DNA of 64,000 bases from an uncultured Chitinophaga sp. (GCF_902168175.1 NZ_CABHOU010000095.1:62001-126000); one strand, 5' to 3'; positions 8,106 to 16,966 are shown, counted from the first letter of the stretch. Notes: a model not told the origin generated them from the sequence alone. Translations and numbers: made by a program.

Positions 8106-8160
8106 CTGTTGCTGAAGAGTGCGACGCAACGGCGGTTTAATAGCGGTATTCTGCCGGGCT
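8106..8160 (+). repeat. REP-like dispersed repeat, copy R2
   Basis: Contains GTTGCTGAAGAGTGCGACGC followed by AACGGCGG, the family core, with a diverged tail. Second copy within the same gap as R1, in the opposite orientation. Confidence 0.55.
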
Positions 8161-8203
8161 GCCCCCTAATTTTCCCACTACGCCGATTTAACAAATTTTA
8201 ACG

Positions 8204-8233
8204 TTGGAAATCAATGCCCGAGTCCTAGCTTTG
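8204..8233 (+). promoter_or_regulatory. Promoter TTG-N19-TAGCTTTG of the universal stress protein gene
   Basis: TTG at 8204-8206 and TAGCTTTG at 8226-8233 are 19 nt apart, an exact fit to the Bacteroidota consensus. Predicted start near 8240 gives a leader of about 135 nt before the ATG at 8375. Confidence 0.6.
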
Positions 8234-8374
8234 AATGTGTACTGATACCTGAAATATCAAATAAATTGTTATTTTTACTAATGTATTGATGTGGTAAGAT
8301 TATTGCTATTAGATATAATTGAAGATTGACAGCAGAGCATTGGAATTGAACGGAAATTTTAAAAATCAACACCC

Positions 8375-9208
8375 ATGAAGACGATCATTGTACCCACCGA
8401 TTTTTCTGAAACCGCTTACAACGCAGCCAGGTATGCACTGCAACTGGCTAATCAGCTGGGCGCAGGCCGTATACTCCTGTATCACGCCTACGAATTGATA
8501 GTGCCGATTCCCGATTTGCCAACGGCCGTGCCGATGGTGGATATAGATGAGCTGCGCGCGGCGAGTAACGAAGGGTTGGAGACTATGAGAAAAGTACTGG
8601 CCGCCGAACTGGCCGCAGGTATTGTGTTGGAAACCCGGGCCGAAAATCATTTGCTGGCCGCTAACCTCGACAATATTTGTAACGAGGAAGGCGCCGGACT
8701 GGTAGTAATGGGCATCACCGGTGGGAGCCAGCTGGAAGAGATCCTGGTGGGTTCTAATACGGTCGATGTGGTGAAAAACAGTCGCTACCCGATAGTAGTA
8801 GTACCCAATGGAGCTACTTTTAAACCGGTAAGAAGGATCGCTTTTGCCTGCAACCTGAAAAATGTAGTCAAAACCACTCCTATCGAACCATTAAAGAAAC
8901 TGCTTGACCTGTTTAACGCCGAGCTGCACGTGGTAAATGTAAGCACAGACAATAAACAGAACGACGGCAGCCTTTCTGCAGAAGGCCAGCAACTGGACCA
9001 GCTGCTTAAAGGATATAATCCGCAATATCATTTCATAGATAGCAACGGCGTAGTGGACGCCGTTACGGAATTTGCAGAAAGTCACGGTGCAGATATCATT
9101 TTAATTGTACCACGCAAACACGGTTTGTTCGAAAGTATTTTCAAACGCAGCCATGCATCCCGTTTCGCATTTCATACCACGATACCGTTACTATCCATAC
9201 ATCAATAG
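8375..9208 (+). CDS. Universal stress protein, tandem UspA domains
   Basis: A 277-residue cytoplasmic protein with two universal stress protein domains (about 1-148 and 150-277). Domain 1 begins with the typical MKTIIVPTDFSETA and contains the ATP-binding pattern G-x-x-G...GS (GITGGSQLEEILVGSN). Domain 2 keeps the fold but its motif is altered (PRKHGLFESIFKRSHAS), so only the first domain is expected to bind nucleotide, as in many tandem Usp proteins. Such proteins are induced by stress and respiratory inhibition; the specific role here is unknown. It has its own promoter and stands 22 nt before a DUF4197 gene that may be co-transcribed. Confidence 0.9.
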   Translation: MKTIIVPTDFSETAYNAARYALQLANQLGAGRILLYHAYELIVPIPDLPTAVPMVDIDELRAASNEGLETMRKVLAAELAAGIVLETRAENHLLAANLDNICNEEGAGLVVMGITGGSQLEEILVGSNTVDVVKNSRYPIVVVPNGATFKPVRRIAFACNLKNVVKTTPIEPLKKLLDLFNAELHVVNVSTDNKQNDGSLSAEGQQLDQLLKGYNPQYHFIDSNGVVDAVTEFAESHGADIILIVPRKHGLFESIFKRSHASRFAFHTTIPLLSIHQ

Positions 9209-9230
9209 TTATTTAAACCGACATCAAGCT

Positions 9231-9965
9231 ATGCTTAAAAAATCTCTCCTGTTCCTATTTTCCGGCGTCCTGGCAGTACAGGTTTCGCAGGCACAACTGT
9301 TAAAGAAAGCCTCGCAGGCATTGAACAAAGCTACCGGCAGCACAACAGGTGCCGGTGTTACCGAAAGCGAAGCCGGCTCGGGCATTAAAGAAGCCCTGGC
9401 ACAAGGTGTGGCTAATGGTATTTCATTCCTGAACAAAACAGATGGTTTCTACAAAAGTGAATTGTATAAAGTGTTGTTGCCACCAGACGCGGTGAAAGTG
9501 GAAAAAACATTACGCAGCCTGGGTATGGGCAGTATGGTGGATAAAGCCATTATGCAAATTAACCGTGGAGCCGAAGAAGCAGTAGGTTCTGCCAAGCCCA
9601 TTTTCGTAGATGCGATCAAACAAATGAGCATTACCGATGCGCTGAAACTGGTAACCGGCGGCAATACTTCTGCTACCGATTACTTTAAAGGCAAAACTAC
9701 CGACACACTGCGCGGCGCGTTTAAACCGGTTATCGCTTCATCACTCGAAAAAACAAGCGCTACCCGCTATTACGGCGACCTGGTTACGAAATATAACAGT
9801 CTGCCTACTACCATGAACAAGGTAAATCCGAACCTGGACGAATACGTAACAGATATGGCTGTAAAAGCCCTGTTCGACCAGATCGCGAAAGAGGAAGCCA
9901 ACATCAGGGCTAACCCTGCTGCACAAACTTCTGCCTTGCTTAAAAAGGTGTTTGGTAAATCGTAA
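9231..9965 (+). CDS. DUF4197 domain-containing secreted protein
   Basis: A 244-residue protein with a signal peptide (MLKKSLLFLFSGVLAVQVSQAQ) and one DUF4197 domain covering most of the rest; hallmark stretches are IKEALAQGVANGISFLNKTDGFY, the region around KILLPPDA-like YKVLLPPDAVKVEK, and ALKLVTGGNTSATDYFKGKT. The family is periplasmic or secreted, helical and of unknown function. The ATG at 9231 is chosen because it starts the signal peptide; an upstream in-frame ATG at 9105 lies inside the usp gene. Spacing of 22 nt to usp suggests read-through. A hairpin terminator shared with the convergent flavin reductase gene follows. Confidence 0.85.
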   Translation: MLKKSLLFLFSGVLAVQVSQAQLLKKASQALNKATGSTTGAGVTESEAGSGIKEALAQGVANGISFLNKTDGFYKSELYKVLLPPDAVKVEKTLRSLGMGSMVDKAIMQINRGAEEAVGSAKPIFVDAIKQMSITDALKLVTGGNTSATDYFKGKTTDTLRGAFKPVIASSLEKTSATRYYGDLVTKYNSLPTTMNKVNPNLDEYVTDMAVKALFDQIAKEEANIRANPAAQTSALLKKVFGKS

Positions 9966-9984
9966 ACGCTTTACTTTAGATAGA

Positions 9985-10017
9985 AATGGCCGTTAACGTG
10001 TAAGCGTAACGGCCATT
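9985..10017. terminator. Bidirectional terminator between DUF4197 and flavin reductase genes
   Basis: 11-bp stem AATGGCCGTTA / TAACGGCCATT (9985-9995 and 10007-10017) with an 11-nt loop, ending in ATTTTT, between convergent genes. Confidence 0.75.
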
Positions 10018-10021
10018 ATTT

Positions 10022-10903
10022 TTAGTTAGAGGCGAGTAGTATTTGCCAGGCGTTGTGCACCTGGTTACTATCCAGCAGTTTTTTAGCGTAAGTATGTAAC
10101 TCCTTCTCCATTTCATCCGGACTAATACTATAGTACTGGATGATGTTTTTCAAATGATCATCGTGAAATGCCGGATCGATTACCGGTATTTCGTATACAT
10201 TGCCTAACTGGCCAAGATTGTTGCCCGTAAGCACATGGCTGTTACGGATAGCGGCAGGTAATGCATCTACCCCGATGCCCAGTTTCGTTTGCGGTTTATC
10301 AACCTCAAACACAGCGCTGCCGGAGGCCCTGCAGTAATAGTCGGCACCCATGCGGGCAACGAGATCTATTTTATGCGGATCTATTTTACCGGCTTCATTC
10401 AGAATGTTGTCGTTAATGTGCATGGCTACCACCTCGCATATCACCAGGTTGCCGGCACCGCCTTCCTGGCCGGTTTCGATAACCTGTTTTACGATACACT
10501 CCAGCTGAACAGGGCTTTCCTTTACACGGAAAGGTTTTACTTTTTCAGAGGCGATCGGTGTAAAGCCCGCCTTCTCAAACTCGTTTACACCTTTCGGGTA
10601 TTCGCAGCTGGAGAGCGATGCCTGTTGTACCATATCGTAACTCACCACATTAATGACCACCTCTTTGGTGGCATAAATATTTTCGAGGGTATGTTTAACG
10701 GTATTGTCGCGCACGCGGCGGGCGGGGGAAAATATGAGTGTTGGCGGGTTGGCGCCAAACACGTTAAAAAAGCTGAAGGGTGAGAGGTTAGGCTGGCCGT
10801 TTTCGTCCACCGTGCTGGCAAAACAAATGGGCCGTGGAGCTATTGCGCCTAAGAGATAGGCATGCAGCTCGCTGGTTTTTACCTCACCCGGAATAATTTT
10901 CAT
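10022..10903 (-). CDS. Flavin reductase family protein
   Basis: A 293-residue protein of the flavin reductase-like split-barrel family (DIM6/NTAB, flavoredoxin type), which binds FMN. Conserved features are the PRPICFASTVDENGQPNLSPFSFFN segment, where the flavin ring sits, and the SxxxYPKGVNEFEKAG region. The C-terminal 80 residues extend beyond the core domain, as in Bacteroidota homologues. It lies 23 nt downstream of the FAH-family gene on the same strand, so the two are likely one transcript. Pairing with an FAH hydrolase hints at aromatic-ring or ketoacid catabolism, but that is inference. Confidence 0.88.
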   Translation of the reverse strand: MKIIPGEVKTSELHAYLLGAIAPRPICFASTVDENGQPNLSPFSFFNVFGANPPTLIFSPARRVRDNTVKHTLENIYATKEVVINVVSYDMVQQASLSSCEYPKGVNEFEKAGFTPIASEKVKPFRVKESPVQLECIVKQVIETGQEGGAGNLVICEVVAMHINDNILNEAGKIDPHKIDLVARMGADYYCRASGSAVFEVDKPQTKLGIGVDALPAAIRNSHVLTGNNLGQLGNVYEIPVIDPAFHDDHLKNIIQYYSISPDEMEKELHTYAKKLLDSNQVHNAWQILLASN

Positions 10904-10926
10904 GATGGTCGGTTTTGGTATTGATC

Positions 10927-11940
10927 TTACACGTTTTTCTTAATGGCCAGTAGTGAGAAATTACTTTCTTCTGCTACAATGGTGTTGGACAATTTGCCCA
11001 GCCCGTCTATTTCCATTTCTACCACATCGCCTGCCTGTAACCATTGCTCTTTATAATTGGGGTCGTTTAGTTTGCCTGTACCGTTCAGTTCCAGGAAACA
11101 GCCGGTACCTACGGTGCCGCTGCCTATTACATCGCCTGGCATAATATCGGCGCCATATGCACAACGTTCAACGATTTCGGCAAAAGTCCAGTCCATATCG
11201 CCCATATTACCTTCGCTTACCTGCACACCATTTACCCAGCACTTCATTTTAAGATTATATGCTTTACCGGTATGACCTTCTTTGGCGGGCACTTCAAATG
11301 CTTCCAGTTCGTCGGGCGTAACCAGCATGGGGCCTATTACGGTGCTGAAGTCTTTGCCTTTAGCGGGGCCGAGGTTCAGTTTCATTTCTTCCATTTGCAG
11401 GGTACGTGCGCTCATGTCGTTCATGATCATGTAACCGCCAATGTAATCGTCGGCTTCGGCTGCAGTAATGTTACGGCCACGTTTGGAAATAACGATGGCA
11501 GCTTCCAGTTCAAAGTCCAGTTTGTCGAAGTGATCGGGCATGCACTGAATAGCACCCGGGCCCTGGATGGCGTTATGGTTGGTGAAGTAGAAGATGGGAT
11601 ACTGATCAAACTCCGCTATCATATCTACTTTACGGTTGCGGCGGGCGGCAGCAACGTGCTGGCGAAAGGCATAACCATCGCGGCAGGAGGTAGGGAATGG
11701 TACGGGCGCCAGTACCTGAACATCTTCATAAGGAATACCTATAGCCCTGGTGGATTTGCGGCCTTCCTTCAGTCCAAGATCAATGGCCTTGGCCACTTCT
11801 ATCACCTCGTCCCACATTAACAGGAACATGTGCATCGTGGTAGGAAGGTCGGGATGGAGGTCCTGCATGTTATACAGTTTACCGTCGACCAGCATGGCTA
11901 ACTGGTCTACTTCCTCTCTTAAGTAAGTAACTAATTTCAT
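10927..11940 (-). CDS. Fumarylacetoacetate hydrolase family protein
   Basis: A 337-residue FAH-superfamily enzyme; members hydrolyse C-C bonds of beta-diketo acids using a divalent metal. Metal-ligand motifs are visible: LDFELEAAIVISKRG (Glu ligands) and GYMIMNDMSAR (Asp ligand), followed by PGDVIGSGTVGTGCFLELNG, the conserved GT.GTG stretch. It starts at the ATG at 11940, 28 nt after an exact TATATTTG box (11969-11976, minus). It is first gene of a two-gene unit with the flavin reductase. The window also holds kynA and a pterin dehydratase elsewhere, consistent with aromatic amino acid catabolism, but no homogentisate or HPPD genes are adjacent, so the substrate is open. Confidence 0.9.
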   Translation of the reverse strand: MKLVTYLREEVDQLAMLVDGKLYNMQDLHPDLPTTMHMFLLMWDEVIEVAKAIDLGLKEGRKSTRAIGIPYEDVQVLAPVPFPTSCRDGYAFRQHVAAARRNRKVDMIAEFDQYPIFYFTNHNAIQGPGAIQCMPDHFDKLDFELEAAIVISKRGRNITAAEADDYIGGYMIMNDMSARTLQMEEMKLNLGPAKGKDFSTVIGPMLVTPDELEAFEVPAKEGHTGKAYNLKMKCWVNGVQVSEGNMGDMDWTFAEIVERCAYGADIMPGDVIGSGTVGTGCFLELNGTGKLNDPNYKEQWLQAGDVVEMEIDGLGKLSNTIVAEESNFSLLAIKKNV

Positions 11941-11968
11941 ATCAATTTTTTTGTGGCGTATGAGGGGC

Positions 11969-11976
11969 CAAATATA
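11969..11976 (-). promoter_or_regulatory. Probable -7 box TATATTTG of the FAH/flavin reductase unit
   Basis: Exact TAnnTTTG match on the minus strand, 28 nt before the FAH-family ATG. Confidence 0.45.
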
Positions 11977-12068
11977 AAGAGATTATCGATGCCGGTTTTT
12001 GCGTTTTTAGCCGTTGGGATATGTAACAATAGTTTATTAGATTTAGGGATATTTACCAATACAGTAGT

Positions 12069-13316
12069 ATGTTTAGATGTGTTCTGGGACTGTTTTTAGG
12101 GATCGGTTGCATGGGGTCAATTCATGCACAATCCCGCACGTCTAAGTTTTTAGACGACTTGCTGCACGAGCAGGCCTCCCCTTTATTGAGGCATGTGCTG
12201 CAATATCCCGACTCGTTCCAATGCCAGATCATCTACACCCGTATCGACCGCGATGCACGTAATCGACCCACGTTTCAGCACTTTTATTATGATGTGGACG
12301 CGAAGCGCTACTTTAATCCCGCCTCCACCGTAAAGATGCCACTGGCCTTTCTGGCATTGGAAAAGCTGAATGCGATAAAAGTGGATAAGAACACACCCCT
12401 GTTTATAGATAGTGCATACGCCGGGCAAACGAAAGTAACGGGCGATACCTCTTCGGCCAATGGCCTGGCCAGTATAGCGCACTATATTAAAAAGGTGTTT
12501 TTAGTAAGTGATAACGACGCGTACAATCGTTTGTACGAGTTTATTGGCCAGCAAACTATCCACGAACAGTTATGGGCGAAGGGGTATAAAGACATCCGTA
12601 TTGTACGACGTTTTGCCCCGGCAACCGAGGAAGGAAACAGGCATACGAACCCGGTGAGGTTTGAAGCAGATGGACGTGCGGTGTATACACAGCCGGCGGC
12701 TTATAGTAGTTTGAAGTATGATTACAGCAGGCAACTGATGGTGGGCAAAGGTCACTGGGATAAAAACGATAGCCTGATCAACCAGCCTATGGACTTTAGC
12801 AGGCATAACAATGTACCGCTGGCCGATTTACAGCAAATATTACAGTCTGCATTATTCCCGGCGTCTGTGCCGGCGAAGCAACGCTTCCACCTAACACCGG
12901 CCGATTATAAATTCCTGTACCGTTACATGTCCGAACTTCCTTCTGAGTCGGATTACCCGCGTTACGATACTGCAGAATATTTCGACAGTTATACCAAGTT
13001 CTTCCTGTTTAAAGCCGGTAAAAGTAAGATCCCGGACTACATGCGTGTGTTCAATAAAACCGGCTGGTCGTACGGCTTTCTTACCGATGTAGCCTACATT
13101 GTTGACTTTAAGCACAACGTAGAATTTATGCTGAGCGGGGTTATCTATGTAAACCGTGATGGTATTTTAAACGATAATAAATATGAGTACGAGGAGATTG
13201 GTTATCCCTTTTTCAAGGAAGTAGGTAACATTATTTACAACTACGAATTAAAGCGTAAGCGGGCTAATAAACCCGACTTGCGGCAATTTAAGATCGATTA
13301 TAAAAACGCGTTATGA
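12069..13316 (+). CDS. Serine hydrolase, class A beta-lactamase-like (penicillin-recognising fold)
   Basis: A 415-residue exported protein with a signal peptide (cleavage near IHAQ). It carries all three motifs of the serine beta-lactamase/transpeptidase fold in order: S86-T-V-K89 with the nucleophile Ser86, S147-D-N149, and K330-T-G332. The long distance to KTG and the overall sequence resemble the beta-lactamase-2 family (PF13354) rather than a true antibiotic-degrading enzyme, so a murein or small-peptide hydrolase role is as likely as beta-lactam resistance. Its last four bases overlap the start of the GH9 gene (ATGA), so the two are translationally coupled. Confidence 0.82.
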   Translation: MFRCVLGLFLGIGCMGSIHAQSRTSKFLDDLLHEQASPLLRHVLQYPDSFQCQIIYTRIDRDARNRPTFQHFYYDVDAKRYFNPASTVKMPLAFLALEKLNAIKVDKNTPLFIDSAYAGQTKVTGDTSSANGLASIAHYIKKVFLVSDNDAYNRLYEFIGQQTIHEQLWAKGYKDIRIVRRFAPATEEGNRHTNPVRFEADGRAVYTQPAAYSSLKYDYSRQLMVGKGHWDKNDSLINQPMDFSRHNNVPLADLQQILQSALFPASVPAKQRFHLTPADYKFLYRYMSELPSESDYPRYDTAEYFDSYTKFFLFKAGKSKIPDYMRVFNKTGWSYGFLTDVAYIVDFKHNVEFMLSGVIYVNRDGILNDNKYEYEEIGYPFFKEVGNIIYNYELKRKRANKPDLRQFKIDYKNAL

Positions 13317-15091
13317 AGTTACTCGCCTTACTATTATTACCCTTTATAGCACAGGCCCGCGCAGACAGTGCGACGGCATGGATACGGATCAACCAGCTGG
13401 GGTATACACCCGGAGGGGTGAAGGTGGCAGTATTAGGCATTAAGAATGATGCGACCGTAAAAACGTTTGCGCTGTGCGAAGCAGGGAGTAACAAAGTTGT
13501 ATTCGAAGGTAAAACAGGCAACGATTTTGGTGCCTGGGGGCCATTTGTACATAGCTGGCGGTTGCCGTTCACGGCATTTCAGAAAAGCGGCAATTATTAT
13601 CTGAAGGCCGGCGCAGCCCGTTCGCCCGAATTCCGTATTGCCAGCGATGTATATAAAGGGACCGCAGATTTTTGTTTACAGTACATGCGTCAACAGCGGT
13701 GCGGTTATAATCCTTTTTTAAAAGATAGTTGTCACAGGGACGACGGGTTTACTGTTTATGGTCCCATGCCCGATGGCACACACATAGATGCAAGGGGCGG
13801 CTGGCACGATGCCACCGACTACCTGCAATACGTAACCACGTCCGCCAACGCGACTTATCATTTACTGGCCGCTTACCGTGATTTTGCGCCGGTGTTTACC
13901 GATCAGCACACCGCCAGCGGCGAAGATGGTATGAACAAAGTACCCGATGTGCTGGATGAAGCCCGCTGGGGCCTCGACTGGATGTTGCGTATGCACCCGC
14001 AGGAAGATCAGTTGTTTAACCAGATTGCTGATGACCGCGACCACCGCGGTATGCGATTGCCTAACCAGGACACGCTTACTTACGGCGGTAATGGCATGGA
14101 GCGGCCGGTATACTTTTGCACCGGCGAACCGCAGGGGCTGAAAAAGTACCAGAACCGTTCTACAGGACTGGCCTCCACGGCCGGTAAGTTCACCAGCGCG
14201 TTCGCACTCGGCGCTAACCTGCTCGGTAAAACCGACCAGGGGTACGCATCGCAGCTCGAAACCCGGGCTCTGTCGGCCTACAAACTGGGCCTGGCTAAGC
14301 CCGGTGTATGCCAGACCGCCCCCTGCGGCGCCCCCTATTTTTATGAAGAAGACAACTGGAAAGACGATATGGAGCTGGCTGCCACGCAGCTCGGTTTGTT
14401 AAAGAAAGATAACGCCATTACAGACCAGGCAAAGGTGTGGGCGAGGGAAGAACCAGTAACTCCCTGGATGGGGGCCGATACGGCGAGGCACTATCAGTGG
14501 TACCCGTTTCACAACTTCGGGCATTACGAGCTGGCAGTACAGGGTGATAAAAAAGAATGGATGGAGATGTACCGCAAAGGAATAGACGCTGTTTGGCAAA
14601 AGAGCCGTAGTAATGCGTTTTACCGCGGTATCCCCTTTATCTGGTGTTCCAATAACCTTACGGCCTCTTTTGCCATCCAATGCGGCCTTTACCGCAAGGC
14701 TACCGGCGATAATACTTACCGCGAACTGGAACAGGCCTGTATCGACTGGCTGCTGGGCTGTAATCCCTGGGGCACCAGTATGGTAGTAGGGCTGCCTTTT
14801 ATGGGCGATATGCCGGAGGATCCGCATTCCTCTTTCTCTCACCTGTACAACTACCCGGTGTCGGGCGGTTTGGTGGATGGGCCTGTGTATACCAGTATTT
14901 ATAAAGGCCTTTTAGGTATTAAACTCAATAATGGTGACGAATACGCTCCTTTCCAGTCGGACCTGGCCGTGTACCACGATGATTTTGGCGACTACTCCAC
15001 CAACGAGCCTACGATGGACGGTACCGCCAGCCTCATTTACCTGATGGCAGCCCAGGAGTATGAGTCCGCGCATGTAAAAAAAAAGCCCTGA
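13313..15091 (+). CDS. Glycoside hydrolase family 9 (endoglucanase-type); likely extended by -1 frameshift
   Basis: A 592-residue exported enzyme of the GH9 cellulase family, inverting beta-glucanases or related beta-glycosidases. Signal peptide at residues 1-17; an N-terminal Ig-like domain (about 20-110, WIRINQLGYTPGGVKVAVL is the typical cellulase N-domain opening); then the (alpha/alpha)6 catalytic barrel. Asp166 and Asp169 in GGWHDATDY match the GH9 nucleophilic-water Asp pair, and Glu565 in DYSTNEPTMD the general acid. The frame ends at TGA 15089-15091 right after GTA AAA AAA AAG CCC. In the -1 frame the protein continues for 235 residues as a polysaccharide deacetylase domain. Translationally coupled to the upstream serine hydrolase. 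Confidence 0.9.
   Translation: MKLLALLLLPFIAQARADSATAWIRINQLGYTPGGVKVAVLGIKNDATVKTFALCEAGSNKVVFEGKTGNDFGAWGPFVHSWRLPFTAFQKSGNYYLKAGAARSPEFRIASDVYKGTADFCLQYMRQQRCGYNPFLKDSCHRDDGFTVYGPMPDGTHIDARGGWHDATDYLQYVTTSANATYHLLAAYRDFAPVFTDQHTASGEDGMNKVPDVLDEARWGLDWMLRMHPQEDQLFNQIADDRDHRGMRLPNQDTLTYGGNGMERPVYFCTGEPQGLKKYQNRSTGLASTAGKFTSAFALGANLLGKTDQGYASQLETRALSAYKLGLAKPGVCQTAPCGAPYFYEEDNWKDDMELAATQLGLLKKDNAITDQAKVWAREEPVTPWMGADTARHYQWYPFHNFGHYELAVQGDKKEWMEMYRKGIDAVWQKSRSNAFYRGIPFIWCSNNLTASFAIQCGLYRKATGDNTYRELEQACIDWLLGCNPWGTSMVVGLPFMGDMPEDPHSSFSHLYNYPVSGGLVDGPVYTSIYKGLLGIKLNNGDEYAPFQSDLAVYHDDFGDYSTNEPTMDGTASLIYLMAAQEYESAHVKKKP
15076..15085 (+). promoter_or_regulatory. Candidate slippery site (A9 G) joining GH9 to the deacetylase frame
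   Basis: Nine A residues followed by G, read in the GH9 frame as A-AAA-AAA-AAG; the embedded A AAA AAG is the classical -1 ribosomal slippery heptamer, as in dnaX. A -1 slip, or one extra A in the transcript, would fuse the two open frames into one product of about 826 residues. Confidence 0.5.
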
Positions 15092-15792
15092 CCTATAGCC
15101 ATGGCGGCATTATACGGGGCGACAGTACTAAAAAGCAACTGGCACTGGTGTTTACCGGGGATGAGTTTGCGGATGGCGGTATGCACATTGCGAAGGTGCT
15201 TAGGCAGCATAAAGTGAAGGCTTCCTTCTTTTTTACCGGCCGCTTCTATCGCAATCCTGCTTTTAAGGAACTGATCGCTACCCTCAAAAAGGACGGCCAT
15301 TACCTGGGTTCGCACTCCGACCAGCACCTGTTATATAACGATTGGACGAAGCGCGACAGTCTGCTGGTGACCCGTGAGGAATTTGACAAAGATCTTACAG
15401 ACAGCTATGAAGCCCTTGCGCAGTGGGGAGTTAGTAAGGACGAGGCGGCTTATTTTCTGCCTCCGTACGAGTGGTATAATGACACAATTACGGCCTGGAC
15501 GCTTGCTAGTGGCTTAAAACTGGTTAACTTTACACCCGGGACCCGTAGTAATGCAGACTATACCTGGCCGGAAATGGGTAACCGGTACCGGAGCAGCCAG
15601 GAGATTTATGAGTCGGTGGTTTCCTATGAATCGCAGCAACCATCTGGCTTAAATGGCTTTATGCTGCTGGTGCATATCGGGACCGATCCGAAACGGACAG
15701 ATAAATTTTATTTTAAGTTGAGCAAAATGGTGCGATATTTACAGTCGGGAAATTATCGATTGCAAACTGTGCCGGAGTTACTACGGCTATGA
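15085..15792 (+). CDS. Polysaccharide deacetylase (NodB/CE4-like) domain, open in the -1 frame of the GH9 gene
   Basis: The open frame from 15085 encodes a NodB-type deacetylase domain: a first strand LALVFTGDEF (motif 1, metal-binding Asp), HSDQH (motif 2, metal-binding His pair) about 50 residues later, and LPPYEW (motif 3-like). These enzymes remove N- or O-acetyl groups from polysaccharides. There is no ATG before the core; the first start-like codon, GTG at 15148, cuts into the first beta-strand (LAL-V), and there is no ribosome-binding site. The 60 nt between the GH9 stop and that GTG are protein-like in this frame. It is therefore best read as the C-terminal domain of a GH9-deacetylase fusion, made by frameshifting or broken by a one-base change. 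Confidence 0.75.
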   Translation, partial: ALTYSHGGIIRGDSTKKQLALVFTGDEFADGGMHIAKVLRQHKVKASFFFTGRFYRNPAFKELIATLKKDGHYLGSHSDQHLLYNDWTKRDSLLVTREEFDKDLTDSYEALAQWGVSKDEAAYFLPPYEWYNDTITAWTLASGLKLVNFTPGTRSNADYTWPEMGNRYRSSQEIYESVVSYESQQPSGLNGFMLLVHIGTDPKRTDKFYFKLSKMVRYLQSGNYRLQTVPELLRL

Positions 15793-15896
15793 TAAGGAGC
15801 TTAAAAACAAATGGTTACGGCTAATTGACTGTAAAAACCTACTACTGTCACCGGAATTTACAATCAATCACAAAATTTAAAAAACTAACTGGAGTC

Positions 15897-16562
15897 ATGC
15901 AGGTAGAAACAAAAGTTAAGAATAAGGGGCAAGCAAGATTATTTGAGAGTGAGTATCTGGAGATACTGACCAAGACGCATCCGCTGATCATTTGGGGTAT
16001 GTACCTTCCCCTGATTATCTGGAGCCTGTGGTTTGCCTACAATAGTCTTGGTTATTCGGGCCAAACGGTTATGCTTACCTTCCTGGGGGCTATCCTGTTC
16101 TGGACGTTGGCAGAGTATCTGCTGCACCGCTTTGTGTTCCATATTGTGAGCGAAAACAAAGCTATAGCCAGGCTGGCTTACCTGTTACACGGTAACCACC
16201 ACGAATATCCGCGCGACCGTCAGCGCCTGTTTATGCCGCCGGTACCGAGCCTTATATTGGCAGCGGTGCTGTTCGCGCTTCATTGGATTTTCCTGCGCCA
16301 GGCAACGTTTATGTTCTTCCCTGGTTTTATCTTGGGTTACCTCATTTACGGTACCATGCACTATGCTATACATGCTTTTAATCCTCCTTTTAAATGGATG
16401 AAAGCTTTATGGCGCAACCACCACCTGCATCACTACAAAGACCATGATCGTGGATTTGGTGTAAGCACTTCCATCTGGGACCATGTATTTGGCACCTTCT
16501 TCATCGGTGTTCAGGAGGATAAAGAGAAATCTCAGGAACTGATGTTCGATAAGAAATCATAA
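15897..16562 (+). CDS. Sterol desaturase / fatty acid 2-hydroxylase family membrane protein
   Basis: A 221-residue integral membrane di-iron hydroxylase with about four transmembrane segments (near residues 28-48, 58-76, 116-134, 137-155). The histidine clusters that hold the irons are all present: HRFVFH, HGNHHEYPRD, MHYAIH and HHLHHYKDHDRGFGVS. The layout resembles fatty-acid alpha-hydroxylases (FA2H/Scs7), which make 2-hydroxy acyl chains; Bacteroidota sphingolipids and lipids are often hydroxylated, so that is the likely substrate class. The ATG at 15897 follows a GGAG; an upstream ATG-like extension is not conserved in character. Monocistronic, ended by a strong terminator. Confidence 0.88.
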   Translation: MQVETKVKNKGQARLFESEYLEILTKTHPLIIWGMYLPLIIWSLWFAYNSLGYSGQTVMLTFLGAILFWTLAEYLLHRFVFHIVSENKAIARLAYLLHGNHHEYPRDRQRLFMPPVPSLILAAVLFALHWIFLRQATFMFFPGFILGYLIYGTMHYAIHAFNPPFKWMKALWRNHHLHHYKDHDRGFGVSTSIWDHVFGTFFIGVQEDKEKSQELMFDKKS

Positions 16563-16581
16563 TAAGGAATTGATATAAACG

Positions 16582-16612
16582 AAAAAGCCGGCTTGTTATA
16601 AGCCGGCTTTTT
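16582..16612. terminator. Terminator after the fatty acid hydroxylase gene
   Basis: 13-bp stem AAAAAGCCGGCTT / complement (16582-16594, 16600-16612), loop GTTAT, then T-tract; may also serve the convergent DUF6263-109aa unit. Confidence 0.9.
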
Positions 16613-16636
16613 TTATGTTGATATGTTGCATGTCAT

Positions 16637-16966
16637 CTAACAGTCGAGCCATTCCCCGGGGCTGTTCTCCCGGCTTTCTGCCCTTGATTTTACTTTTTGG
16701 AACTGCCGTTCAATGATCAGGCGGGCAATAAGCAGGTAAGCATCGTCCTGACCTTCGCCGGCCAGTATTTCTTTTATTTTTCTTTCAGATACATCTACCG
16801 TATACAACAGCATCACGAACTGTTGAAAGTCCTGGTTAATCAGCTGCTCCAGCCTTAAAGCGAGGGCCTGCTCCAGTTTTTCCATGGTTACATTACCACG
16901 GAACTTAAGGTCGGCTTCCTTTTTAAGCAGCTTGCCTGTTTCCTGTAACAGTACGTCTACCGGCAT
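16637..16966 (-). CDS. Hypothetical protein, 109 aa
   Basis: A small, largely helical soluble protein with no recognised domain; charged helices (LLKKEADLKFRGNV, MEKLEQALALRLEQLINQDFQQF, DAYLLIARLIIERQFQKVKSR). Its ATG overlaps the TAA stop of the upstream DUF6263 gene (TAATG), so translation is coupled and the frame is probably real. No signal peptide or membrane segment. Small helical proteins of this kind follow many Bacteroidota operons without known function; no role is proposed. Confidence 0.65.
   Translation of the reverse strand: MPVDVLLQETGKLLKKEADLKFRGNVTMEKLEQALALRLEQLINQDFQQFVMLLYTVDVSERKIKEILAGEGQDDAYLLIARLIIERQFQKVKSRAESRENSPGEWLDC

Noticed and set aside
12069..13316. Antibiotic-resistance beta-lactamase
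   Set aside because: Although SxxK, SDN and KTG are present, length and context (coupled to GH9) fit a general serine hydrolase; resistance is not supported.
15148..15792. Separate deacetylase gene starting at GTG 15148
   Set aside because: This start cuts the first beta-strand of the domain and lacks a ribosome-binding site; the frame is continuous back to the A9 run.
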